Shown: positions 55,971 to 64,000, counted from the stretch's first letter. The stretch: 64,000 nucleotides of DNA from Pictodentalium vernedei (GCA_031216915.1 CM062291.1:34352484-34416483); one strand, 5' to 3'. Notes: generated from the letters alone by a model not told the origin. Program-made: numbers and translations.

Positions 55971-56302
55971 CATGTATGAGCGAAAACTTCGTTACGATTC
56001 GTCACGATTCCTTTCGATCCGATATAAAAACTGCCCCTTGGTCCATTTTTATTTTCGTTGTGGATGTTGATGTGATCACATCTATCAGAATGTATTTGGT
56101 TCATGCCCACAGACTGAGGTTTCTACGATCACTTCTGGAACCCGACGAAGATATTACTCAGAAGGATGCTGCCATTCTCCAGCATGTGCAGAATAAGAGA
56201 AGGAAACACAGAAGAGAAAGAAGATTCTGGGTCCGTCCCTGGATTTCCACTCCTTTAAATATTCGTCGTACTTGTTGCGTGAGCAATCGTGATAGAGCGT
56301 AG
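55967..56302 (+). pseudogene. PIF/Harbinger transposase N-terminal fragment
   Basis: A 111-codon frame contains LRSLLEPDEDITQKDAA, NKRRKHRRERRFWVRPWIS. The basic stretch followed by R-FWVRPWI is typical of the N-terminus of PIF/Harbinger (HARBI1-like) transposases. The DDE catalytic domain is absent; the frame runs directly into the TIR after PWISTPLN. The element is therefore an internal-deletion derivative. The first few codons overlap the LINE's target flank, so the original start is uncertain. Confidence 0.55.
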
Positions 56303-56784
56303 CGATGTCGTGATTGGTCGTAGCCTTACCGTACTGGGAGCGTGCATAATCGTGGCAGAGTGTAGGGAAGTCGTGCCAGGACGTGATGCGTCGTACTGGT
56401 ATCGTAGCGTTGTCGTGATAGGTCGTAGGCTGAGCGTACGGCTAGCATAGCAGATCGTGGTGCAGTCGTGCGAAATATACCAGCGATTTGCAACGACCAG
56501 CCACGATAGGTCACGAATGTTTGCACGATAGCCGTACGACTATGCGCCATTGCGCCACAATCAACCACGATTCCGCTACGATTTCCGGCTCAACCACGAC
56601 AAAGTATTACTGGAATACTTTGTCGCAGCTCGGTCGTGACCAATGCCGATTAGTGCCGACCCATGCCGATGGACTACGCTTCATCGCGACGTCGGTACGC
56701 TTCATCACGACTGTGACTACGATTCACTACGACCTCTCATGTCGTAGGAATCGGCTTCCAAGTCGTGAATGTGTGACAGAGGCT

Positions 56785-57182
56785 TTACGTCCTGAGCTCT
56801 CTGTGTGTTATTTTCTGGGGCGGTTATTGTCAGCTGTCAAAGTGTTCTAAAACAGTGGCGGGTTCAGCATTATGGATTTTAGGGGTCGCAACATTTCAAT
56901 AGAGGGTCATGGTGCGATGCATCATTCGACGATCGTAGCAGCGAGTTTGGGACGAACACGAGGGAGTTTAACCCACTCTTGCCAGCGGGGTCCGGGGTAT
57001 CGTGGTAAAATGTTGGAACATGGAAGGTCAGTGTGGCCCTCCACAGGCTTCTTTAACATCCCCGCAATGTTTTCCAACCAAAACATTCCAGCATTCAAAT
57101 TTTGAAGAAAAGAAGCCAATTTATATTAGCCCACATGAGACCCGCGTAGGAGCTAGGCCTATAACCGTATTCAAGAAGTACG
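56785..57182. other. Unannotated DNA
   Basis: No gene recognised; overlapping small frames in several phases show no motif. Confidence 0.45.
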
Positions 57183-57255
57183 GCATTATCAGCGATAACT
57201 CATGGGCATCCACTACCAAAGGTAGTGGATGCCCATGTGTTATCGCCGATAATAT
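57183..57255. repeat. Hairpin (GTAGTGGATG family)
   Basis: ATTATCAGCGATAACTCATG...GGGCATCCACTACC pairs with GGTAGTGGATGCCCATGTGT...ATCGCCGATAAT around AAA. Arms are about 33 bp with one or two mismatches. Confidence 0.75.
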
Positions 57256-57324
57256 CGTGTCCCTTGGTACCGGTGGTTGTAAAAAAATGAATTTCAAAAA
57301 TAGGAGGGGCGCACGGCGGGTGCC

Positions 57325-57737
57325 CCCCCCCCCCCCCCCCCCCCACTGAATCTACCCACATAAAGATCACATGCCATGTTTATGAAGTATAGAAAACTGT
57401 TTACTCCCAAGAATTTGCATTTATTTATGAGACAACGGGTTACTTTTTATCAGGACAATGACAGGGGACAAGTGAAAAACACTTCAAATTTCGTCTCAGT
57501 TTCACACAGCTTTGATTTTTCAAGTAGCCTTATTGACAAAGTATTTTTTTAAAGTATCAAGGCTTAGAAATTACCCGAGAAGACAGAGTAGACATGGATC
57601 CCTGCTATTATATCCTTCTAACCTTGTCAACCCTTAGCAATGTAATTGCTTCAGACGTATATCGGAACCGTGTTTGAGATACAGCATTCACAAGGACGCG
57701 AAGTTAAGCTTTCTCTTTAAAATCCACCCATCTGTTA
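57325..57737. other. C tract and unannotated DNA
   Basis: C run at 57325-57344 (mirror of the G runs elsewhere). Nothing else recognised. Confidence 0.45.
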
Positions 57738-57950
57738 TTAACCCCCTTCACACTGATGTCAAAATACCAAAATTTCAGGAAGCTGTTTTTTCCCATAATG
57801 CATCTAGAAATTTAACCAAGTCAATCTCGTTTGACAGAGCTCAATGAGCTCTGTCAAACGAGATTGAATTGGTTAAATTTCTAGTTGCATTATGGGAAAT
57901 TTGTTCTGCCTGAAATTTAGATATTTTGACATCAGTGTGCAGGGAGTTGA
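57738..57950 (+). mobile_element. TTAA hairpin MITE, family D (copy D2)
   Basis: TTAA-CCCCCTTCACACTGATGTCA...TGACATCAGTGTGCAGGGAG-TTGA. The central stem TTTGACAGAGCTCAATGAGC with arms AATCTCGTTTGACAGAGCTC is near-perfect over about 50 bp. It is the intact reference for D1. Confidence 0.8.
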
Positions 57951-58245
57951 GTAATTTCTTTAAAAAAAACTTAAATACCAAACCACAAGGGGTTCGGACA
58001 CAATTTTGAAAAGAACGCTGTTTCCTTGCACCTGAACCTGAGGGACCAATGACGGCCCACATAGGGAGCATTTTTCACGGCATTTCTGTACCTTCTTTGT
58101 CGCTCATTTGGCAAAAAAGATCGCACCAAACGGGGCCCCAAACTGATCAGGCCGACCATAGTTTTTGATTTTTCGAACCGAAAGAACGCTGTTTCCTAGC
58201 GTCTAATCGACCAATAGCAGACTAGACTACTGAAATGTCGGAATG

Positions 58246-58316
58246 CCGGTTTATCAAAATGTCATCTATGTGGACTGCCATTGGCAGTCCACATATAGGA
58301 CATTTTGATAAACGGA
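58246..58316. repeat. Hairpin (GTCCACAT)
   Basis: CGGTTTATCAAAATGTCATC...GTGGACTGCCA pairs with TGGCAGTCCACATATAGGAC...TTTTGATAAACG around a TT centre; about 33-bp arms with a few mismatches. Confidence 0.75.
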
Positions 58317-58578
58317 CAGTCTTTGCAAACAGGTCCATTTCACCTTTTGTTCATCTTCATGGAATTTCATGCTCCAGCAGGTGTTGATCTGCGTAAATTT
58401 TGGTGCCCTGGGGGCTCTCAACTGGGATCCCATCAGGAAGTTTCCCGGTGGACCCTAAAGCCAGTCCGCCTCTGCCACACAACGTTTTCAACAACATTGG
58501 TAGAAAAGGGTTTATTCCACACTCACTATATGTATCTATAAACAACAGGCACAAACAGACACACAGAGATAAACGACC

Positions 58579-58992
58579 GTGGTTGCATTGTTTCTTTGTC
58601 AATACACCGTATCTCTCAACTCAAGTTGTAATTGGCCACTTTATAGTCATCGAATGGTAAGTTGTGCAAACGTCAAGCAGTATCCATCTATCAAGCCCAA
58701 AGCCCTGAATGCAAATTTCCCGCCAAAAAATTCATGTTCATCCTCCGTGGTAATTCTACACATTTTCTACTTATCTGTATTATTATTATTACTGTCAGGT
58801 GACATTGAAACAAATCTGGGTCCTAACTCTGTTAATTCTGAGCACGACCAGAACACCTTCAGATTTTTCCATGTCAACATCCAGAGCTTGAAACCCAAAA
58901 TAGATCTTGTCCAATGTGAATCTTTATCCTACGACATGTTTGCCCCACCTAGACTTGGTCACAAAACAATGACTCTACAACAGACATCATAA
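58579..58992 (+). pseudogene. LINE N-terminus with 2A-like motif and start of endonuclease
   Basis: The frame contains a hydrophobic stretch (VVILHIFYLSVLLLLL) directly followed by SGDIETNLGP. This matches the 2A consensus D-[VI]-E-x-N-P-G-P except that the first proline is leucine. After it comes the APE endonuclease start, FRFFHVNIQSLKPKIDLV. 2A-like sequences are reported at this position in several LINE clades of aquatic invertebrates. The proline-to-leucine change should impair 2A activity in this copy. The frame shifts after YDMFAPP. Confidence 0.7.
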
Positions 58993-59012
58993 TTCATGGG
59001 TTTCATGAACCA

Positions 59013-59480
59013 TTGCGTTATGACCGCCCAACCAGAGGCGGTGGGGTGGCTTTGTACATTAGAGAGGGAATTTCATTCCGACACAGAACAGACCGTGAGA
59101 CGCCGAATACTGACTGTTTGTGGACCGAAGTATTCACAAAGCGTAATAGGTCGTTATTGTTGAGGGTGTTCTATCGTCCACCCAGCTACCCTCAAAACAC
59201 TTGGGATGCCATATCATCCTCTATTGAAAGAGCAAGGGACACGCGAGTCGAGGACATAGTAATTACTGGCGATTTTAACGATAATCAAGTGGGCCACGCA
59301 AGAGGTACCTTTTCTGAAATAATCAGTTATTTTAATCTTAGACAGCTTGTGAGTGAGCGAACATGCTTCACTGAGTCGTCTGACTCGTTGATAGATCTCT
59401 TTGCGGTCAGCAGCACAATCATCGTGAAAACTTGTGAGGTCTTAGAACCGATTATCCCTGACATGATCCGCTACCACTAA
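59013..59480 (+). pseudogene. LINE APE-type endonuclease, C-terminal half
   Basis: Motifs in order: TRGGGVALYIREGISF, VFYRPPSYPQNTW, DIVITGDFNDNQVGHA (the GDFN catalytic strand), RTCFTESSDSLIDLFAVS (usually T-R--S-IDL). All are expected of the APE domain of CR1/Jockey-group LINEs. The frame ends at YH-TAA; the S-DH-P motif is changed to RYH-stop. Confidence 0.85.
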
Positions 59481-60030
59481 CCAATTGCAGAGGAAGTTGA
59501 GCCTTTTGTGCCACGATACCGCACTTTTAAGAGACAGATATGTCTGTATTCCCAAAGCAATTATGACGCATTAAATGCTGCGTTCTCTCGTGAAGATTGG
59601 AATGCTCTTTTTGATATTTCATGTCAAGATACAATAGTTTCTAAATTCACTGACAAATTACTCGATATTGCATCCGAACATATACCAAACAAATATATTA
59701 CTTCGAGGTCGAATCAGCAGAAATGGATGCATAACCAAATACGACTACCAATAAGACAAAGAACAAGGCTATATCGCACAGCCACAACGGACTGGCCATC
59801 CGAATGCATGGGCAAAGTATAAAACTAAAAGGAATGAAGTTGTATCAGCTATCGGGAAGGCAAAAACTTTATACTTATCCAAAGTTCAGTCCATTTTAAA
59901 AAGTAACGAAACCCCAAGTTCACAGTGGTGGAAAACGTTACAAACATTCTTCAGTGGCCATCACAAAGCAGAGATTCCTGTTATTAATTACACGAACGAA
60001 GTATACACCTCGAATGTTGAGAACACCGAA
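59481..60030 (+). pseudogene. LINE linker between endonuclease and RT
   Basis: Frames cover FKRQICLYSQSNYDALNAA, then TSRSNQQKWMHNQIRL (usual W-N--I------R--LY) and, after a shift, HPNAWAKYKTKRNEVVSAI-like and SSQWWKTLQTFFSGHHKAE. These match the usual LINE spacer with its W-KY---RN-V----- and WW phrases. Confidence 0.65.
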
Positions 60031-60890
60031 GTGCTTAATGAATACGTTTGTTCCATCTCAACAGTTGACGACTCGCACGTTTCCTTGCCAGAAGTCATAG
60101 CCCATCCTACGCGAACAATTGAATGTATAACCATTCACTGCAACGAGGTGTACGAAGCACCGAAGTCAACGAAGGTGCCCAAAGCATCGGGTCCTGATCT
60201 TGTCAGCCCACGTCTTCTTAAAGAATGCAAAGTCTCTCTTTGTGATCCACTATCGATTTTATTCAATATATTTCTAAACAATTCGTATTTTCGTTTATTG
60301 CGGAAATGGGCTAATGTTTCGCCAGTTTTGAAAAAACAAATCGCGAACTTAGTCAGTAACTATCGTCCCATATCTCTAATTAGTTGCCTTGGTAAAATCT
60401 TTGAAAAATGTATCTTTAAACGACTATGGCAATTCCTGGAAGACACGCACGTTCTTAGCCAATGTCTGTCAGGTTTTACGCGAGATGATTCTACTGTCCT
60501 CCAGTTAACTGATATATATGATGAATTCTGTAAAGCGCTCGATGAAGGAAAAGAAGTTAGGGTTGGTTTTTTAGCGATGTCAGTAAGGCTTTCGACAAGG
60601 TGTGGCATGTTGGTGTCGCTCATAAGCTGGAGAGTATGGGCGTCCCAGGTGAAGTGCTGCTGTTCTTAAAATCGTACCTCTCAGACAGATCTCAACGCGT
60701 AGTTGTGGGACCAAAGGCTTCCCCAGTGGCGCCTTGTAAATGCTGGAGTCCATAAGGTTCTATACTAGGACCCTTACTATTCCTAATCTACATTAACGAC
60801 ATAACCAAAAATATACTCAGTAGCATACGCCTTTTTGCAGATTATACTTCGTTATTTCTAATTGTAGAAAATTCAAACCACGCCTCTAAT
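60031..60890 (+). pseudogene. LINE reverse transcriptase, first part, catalytic site damaged
   Basis: KVPKASGPDLVSPRLLKEC, LRKWANVSPVLKKQIA, NYRPISLISCLGKIFEKCI, LSGFTRDDSTVLQLTDIYD; then, in the next frame, FDKVWHVGVAHKLESMGVP, FLKSYLSDRSQRVVVG and GSILGPLLFLIYINDI. The catalytic motif expected as FADD is FADY (60834-60845), so an essential aspartate is lost. The sequence continues across MITE C1 at ...NHASNL. Confidence 0.85.
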
Positions 60891-61162
60891 TTAACTCTTT
60901 GAACGCCAGAGGCCTCTTTCCGACCGGGTCACAAGCTACGTCATAATGTCATTAAGGGGGTAACTGCAAGGTAAATGTGTGGTGCACGTTGAAACTATTA
61001 ATTGGTCTATTTGGGGGTAGACCAATTAATATTTTCAACGTGCAGCCCTAAGGCTGCACGTTGAAAATATTAATTGGTCTACCCCCAAATAATAAATATG
61101 GACTCTTCCTATTGCTACCACGGAACTGACATGGAAGATACCACCAGGGTTTAAAGGGTTAA
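60891..61162 (+). mobile_element. TTAA hairpin MITE, family C (copy C1)
   Basis: TTAA-CTCTTTGAACGCCAGAGG...GGTTTAAAGGG-TTAA. The centre has AATATTTTCAACGTGCAGCC and complement, and a second copy of the AATTGGTCTA...CCCCAAAT arm. Removing it restores the LINE frame (N-L-I-N-H-D-L), which confirms the insertion. Confidence 0.85.
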
Positions 61163-61704
61163 TTAACCATGATCTTGCTGTAATTGAGCACTGGTCAAAA
61201 CATGGCTAGTCGAATTTAATCCCCCAAAAAACTGAGAGTATGGTTATATCACGCAAAAGGAACCCAACTGCCCACCCACCCTTATTTTAGGTGGTGCTCA
61301 AATAAGTGAAGGAAATACTCATAAGCACCTAGGAGTTGTACTAAATACAAAATGTACCTGGACCAATCACATTGAATATATCTGTTCCAAAGCCTCGTCT
61401 CAACTAGACTTGTTGCGGAAACACAAATTCGAGCTTGATAGAAATGTTTTAGAAAAGATATACTTTGCCTTTATCAGGACCTTACTCGAATATGGTGAAA
61501 CTGTTTGGGATACTTGCTCGTCAGGACAAGTCGCCGACTTAGAAAAAAACCCAGATCGGTGCAGCAAGAATAGTTACAGGGGCAACAATTAGTGCTAGTA
61601 GATCTTTATTATACTCCGAAACACGCTGGGACACTCTACAAGAAAGACGCCAAAAACTTAAGCTAGTGCAGTTCAAAATGCATCACCATTTAAAGCCTCC
61701 TTAT
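61163..61704 (+). pseudogene. LINE reverse transcriptase, thumb region
   Basis: INHDLAVIEHWSKTWLVEF (one stop), FNPPKTESMVISRKRN, then HKHLGVVLNTKCTWTNHIE, SQLDLLRKHKFELDRNVLE, YFAFIRTLLEYGETVWDTC and, after a shift, QIGAARIVTGATISASRSL and TRWDTLQERRQKLKLVQFK. All are standard for CR1/Jockey-group LINEs (F-P-KT, HLGV------W--HI, R--LEY---VW, -AARI-TG, W--L--RR---K). It stops at the hAT insertion. Confidence 0.85.
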
Positions 61705-62229
61705 CAGGGCTGGGAGGAGTTAAAAATTTCCCTTAACACGTTAACTTGTTAAATATTTCTGCGTTAACGTGTTAAATGACGTTAAATGTTAAAATGAACA
61801 AAATTGTAGAAAAACAGACCAATTCCGGCCTTTTTTGCTGATTTGATATTGAATATGATTGAACTTATGTACACTATTAACCCTTTTAACTCCAGTGGTA
61901 TCTCCCATGCCAGTTCAATGGCAGCAATTAGAAGAGTCCATATTCATTATTTGGGATAGACCAATCAATATTTTCAACGTGCAGCCTTGGGGCTGCACGT
62001 TGAAAATACTGATTTGTCTACCTGACACATTTACTGAACAGCCATCAAATAATATAATGACGTTATGACGTGTCATGTTCCTGGCCGGGAAATCGGGCGC
62101 CCGTTTTCAAAGGGTTAATATAGTTCTCTCGGGTTATCGTAAATTCTAACATTCAGCGATGTTTTCGTGCAACTTTGTTAAAATAATTTAACACGTTAAC
62201 GTTTGAAACGTTAACTGCTCCCAGCCCTG
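61705..62229. mobile_element. hAT MITE (CAGGGCTGGGAG ends) carrying a TTAA MITE
   Basis: Ends CAGGGCTGGGAGGAGTTAA and TTAACTGCTCCCAGCCCTG are inverted; the 8-bp duplication CTCCTTAT is exact (61697-61704, 62230-62237). Subterminal AACACGTTAAC repeats on both sides. CAG-initial ends plus 8 bp fix the hAT superfamily. It splits the LINE between KPPY and IANK. Confidence 0.93.
61877..62118 (+). mobile_element. TTAA hairpin MITE, family C (copy C2)
   Basis: TTAA-CCCTTTTAACTCCAGTGG...CCGTTTTCAAAGGG-TTAA, with the same AATATTTTCAACGTGCAGCC hairpin as C1 but shorter arms. It lies inside the hAT MITE, giving a three-level nest. Confidence 0.88.
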
Positions 62230-62237
62230 CTCCTTAT

Positions 62238-62540
62238 ATTGCCAATAAAGTTCCACCTCTCATATCCTCAACAAACCCATCACTCAATATTCGAACACGC
62301 CAAAATCACAGACTTCCATTTTGACGCACACAATTATACCAGTACTCTTTAATTCCTAAATTCCTAATGTAACTGACCAGTGGAATAACCTGCCTATATC
62401 TGTTCGTGAGAATTCGTCACTGAGTAATTTTAAGACCTTCTTGAATGGTGGCAAACTCCGACCGCCATCATATTACAGTGGCACGCAATCTCGCTCGGCT
62501 CAAATTTACCACTGTAGATTGCGGTTACGCTGTAGCAGCC
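62238..62540 (+). pseudogene. LINE polyprotein, region before the C-terminal knuckle
   Basis: Decayed frames: ANKVPPLISSTNPSLNIRT, then TDQWNNLPISVRENSSLSN-like in a shifted frame (usual W-N-LP------ S---FK), and YHCRLRLRCSSL, which joins across the SINE to NAHLYDNHLAPS. The R-R-G-CS-LN-HL phrase is a standard LINE C-terminal motif. Confidence 0.7.
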
Positions 62541-62954
62541 CTATTATTATATTTATTTATTTATTTAATGGTGTTTAAGGTCACATACTTATGCACAATG
62601 GCTAATCAGGACATGGCAGTTTTACGGGTCGAGGAAGCCGGAGTACCCGGAGAGAACCACCGAGCAACGACGAGCAGCAGCCAACTCCCCAACATCGTAA
62701 CTCCGCACTGCAGCACAGGCAGGGTTAGATTGGTTGAAGACATGCGCACCATCGACGTGCAGTACGCCTTAGTACAGGGCGTCATCGTGCCCACATGTGG
62801 ACAATCGGGGTTAAGTGCCTTACCCAAGGACACAACGCGGGAGTCCGAACCATTCGCTCAGACGGTCACCCATCCGAGGACTAACCGGGCTCGACGTTGC
62901 TTAACTTCGGTGACCTGACGAGAACCGGTTACAGCAACGCCACCGCGCCCCCTA
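62541..62954 (-). mobile_element. SINE, 5S-type head, tail type alpha (S9)
   Basis: Target duplication TAGCAGCC (62533-62540, 62955-62962). On the minus strand: GGGGGCGCGGTGGCGTTGCT, GTCACCGAAGTTAAGCAACG, GGATGGGTGACCGTC (5S-like), body core GGGTACTCCGGCTTCCTC, alpha tail GATTAGCCATTGTGCATAAG and AAATAAATAAATAAATA. Full-length. The 157-codon plus frame crossing it is an artefact. Confidence 0.92.
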
Positions 62955-63467
62955 TAGCAGCCTTAATGCCCATTTATATGATAATCATCTCGCACCTAGT
63001 CCACTTTGTCAGTGTGGTGAATTTGAGACTCCTGAACGCTTCCTTCTTCATTGTCCAATGTTTTTAACGCACGCCATGGAACCATCAATTTATTCCCTTT
63101 CACCATAGTTATTAACCCTTTACCTAACCTGAAAAGCAGACGACACTTGCAAAAATAATTCTTGAATAACTATTTTTTTTCATTTTTTGTCTCAAAAACA
63201 TAGGTTATGACCCCTCGTTGGAACGAGCTCGACGAGCTCGTTCCAACGAGGGGTCATAACCTATGTTTTTGAGACAAAAAATGAAAAAATAATGAAAATT
63301 AATTGGCGATTTTTGAGAATAGCGCTGGCCGGTTTTGGCCGTTACGTTGGGTAAAGGGTTAATTACCACACTTCTTTTTTGGCTCAGAATTTTTCAGTAA
63401 CGAGGAGAGCAGTCAAATTTTTGATATATTGCAAGACTTCATCTTACAGAGTGACATGTTCCTCTGA
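62955..63467 (+). pseudogene. LINE C-terminal zinc knuckle and stop
   Basis: NAHLYDNHLAPSPLCQCGE followed by FETPERFLLHCPMFLTHA is a C-x-C...H-x-x-C-type knuckle (LCQCG--ET-E-FLLHCP). After MITE A10 the frame resumes with LPHFFFGSEFFSNEESSQI and FDILQDFILQSDMFL-TGA, a familiar end for CR1-group polyproteins. The knuckle is intact; the copy is dead because of upstream lesions. Confidence 0.85.
63112..63362 (+). mobile_element. TTAA hairpin MITE, family A (copy A10), perfect 51-bp stem
   Basis: TTAA-CCCTTTACCTAACCTGAA...GTTGGGTAAAGGG-TTAA. The central arms 63181-63231 and 63233-63283 are exact complements with a single unpaired base, G variant on both. It sits within the last part of the LINE frame and is probably one of the youngest insertions. 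Confidence 0.93.
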
Positions 63468-64000
63468 CGACAACTGTTTTTCGAACATACTTCACCTTCA
63501 TTAAGAATTCCTCTTTCGGTGTCCGCACGGTTAAGGCCATGTACTATAATTTTATTATCTAGTGATTGATAGAGCTGCTTAATTTCAAGACCTTCTTTTC
63601 TCTTCAACTTTATCTAAAGGTTATGCACCATGTATTCGGGATGGCTTCTTTTTTTTTTACTTCTTCTTCTTGCATGTTCTTACTCTCCGACTTCTTCCTT
63701 TTATCCATCTATTTTTTTATTAGTTAGACGACTTCTCATTTCACGTATGTGTAGTTTAGACAATATAAGTTATCTGGATGAAATGGTTTCGCGCGCCGAA
63801 GACGCGCAAGGACGGTTTGGGAGGCAAACCCCTTTCGACCCTCTTTCACAGTATGTGATTCGGTTTGTCTGGTCTGGCCGTGGTAAAGGAGGAAAGTGTT
63901 AAGATGCTTAGCGGCGTCTATGATTTCGTCTACTTTTCTTAGGAGGAGGTGGCCGAGTTGGTGATACCTTCTTTGGTGGTGTTGAAGGAGTGGTGGAGGG
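63468..64000. other. LINE 3' UTR and unannotated DNA
   Basis: Follows the LINE stop. The 3' end of the element cannot be fixed (no poly-A or short tandem tail seen). The 90-codon plus frame at 63630-63902 starts in a T-rich stretch and I recognise no domain; it may be a real exon but I cannot support it. Confidence 0.4.

Larger units (their letters stand above)
53514..55975 (-). mobile_element. L1/Tx1-like LINE, 5'-truncated, decayed
   Basis: About 2.46 kb of an ORF2 on the minus strand, starting within the segment ahead of the RT. An imperfect 21-bp flank repeat, ATGAGCGAAGACTTCATAAC (about 53493) and ATGAGCGAAAACTTCGTTAC (about 55976), is a plausible target duplication. No poly-A tail is visible at the 3' end. 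Confidence 0.7.
53172..56784. mobile_element. PIF/Harbinger-like deletion derivative split by a LINE
   Basis: The ends AGACCCTGTCACACAATCAC and complement of AGCCTCTGTCACACATTCAC are inverted, with TAA/TTA next to them, which would fit the TWA target of PIF/Harbinger. Both arms (53172-53513 and about 56300-56784) are full of short CACGA, TACGA and TCGTG motifs on either strand. Just inside the right arm is a Harbinger transposase-like N-terminus. Without the LINE (53514-55975) the element would be about 1.15 kb. Confidence 0.55.
58579..63467 (+). mobile_element. CR1/Crack-like LINE with five nested insertions
   Basis: A single polyprotein can be followed on the plus strand from a 2A-like N-terminal segment through endonuclease, linker, reverse transcriptase and C-terminal knuckle to a stop at 63465-63467. 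It is broken by several frameshifts and stops and by four separate insertion sites: MITE C1 (60891), hAT (61705, itself carrying MITE C2), SINE S9 (62541) and MITE A10 (63112). Removing these about 1.45 kb gives an element of about 3.4 kb, reasonable for the coding part of a CR1/L2-group LINE. Clade choice (CR1, L2 or Crack) is not settled by eye. Confidence 0.8.

Noticed and set aside
56326..56850. Overlapping frames of 80-120 codons in the right arm of the Harbinger-like element
   Set aside because: They lie in the CACGA/TCGTG-rich terminal repeat and have no motif; both strands are open because of composition.
62445..62918. 157-codon frame
   Set aside because: Joins LINE remnant to an inverted SINE; most of it is the SINE body read backwards. 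Similar frames occur in every SINE copy.

Overview
This is eukaryotic, intergenic, transposon-saturated DNA. There are no operons, no bacterial gene spacing and no long intact reading frame. AT-rich non-coding sequence is packed with nested mobile elements, satellites, homopolymer runs and inverted repeats. The non-LTR retrotransposon types, the SINEs, and dispersed repeats of kinds I associate with bivalve and gastropod genomes (near 1-1160 and 6815-7200) suggest a marine lophotrochozoan, most likely a mollusc. That assignment is inference. I found no confident host gene. The best protein-coding signals are two decayed LINEs, a truncated PIF/Harbinger transposase N-terminus, two LINE tail fragments and a small C2H2 zinc-finger reading frame carried inside a long-TIR transposon.

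Layout. 1-9 kb: tandem and dispersed repeats, a Tc1/mariner-type MITE, hAT-like and palindromic elements and the first TTAA-flanked hairpin MITEs. 9-16 kb: mostly featureless DNA with a foldback element, more MITEs and two LINE C-terminal fragments. 16-22 kb: a 5S-headed SINE, a hAT element carrying a MITE, and a 154-bp satellite organised as a six-monomer higher-order repeat (about 19.4-21.7 kb). 22-31 kb: a 7.5-kb structure bounded by inverted arrays of a 250-bp repeat with a possible 7-bp target duplication, containing a 54-bp satellite, an inner foldback and a SINE. 31-34 kb: an interrupted TTAA element and a 345-bp tandem repeat carrying a tRNA-headed SINE. 35-40 kb: a SINE split by a 985-bp long-TIR element (8-bp target duplication), then a 2,969-bp element with a CACAGTG terminus and 5-bp duplication. 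40-51 kb: two minisatellites hit by SINEs, hAT elements and perfect hairpins. 53-57 kb: a Harbinger-like element split by an L1/Tx1-like LINE. 58.6-63.5 kb: a CR1/Crack-like LINE with a 2A-like motif, broken by five later insertions.

Three signals stand out. First, the SINEs share one body but combine two heads (5S-rRNA-like or tRNA-like) with two tails, and all four combinations occur here. Second, about 21 TTAA-flanked hairpin elements (piggyBac-like ends) are present; in most copies of the two main families the two stem arms carry the same variant although copies differ, so the arms appear to be homogenised within each element. Third, the 2,969-bp CACAGTG element has CCAAT, ETS-like and splice-donor motifs conserved in both TIRs and a spliced-looking zinc-finger reading frame inside. 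All family assignments are from reading by eye without database searches.
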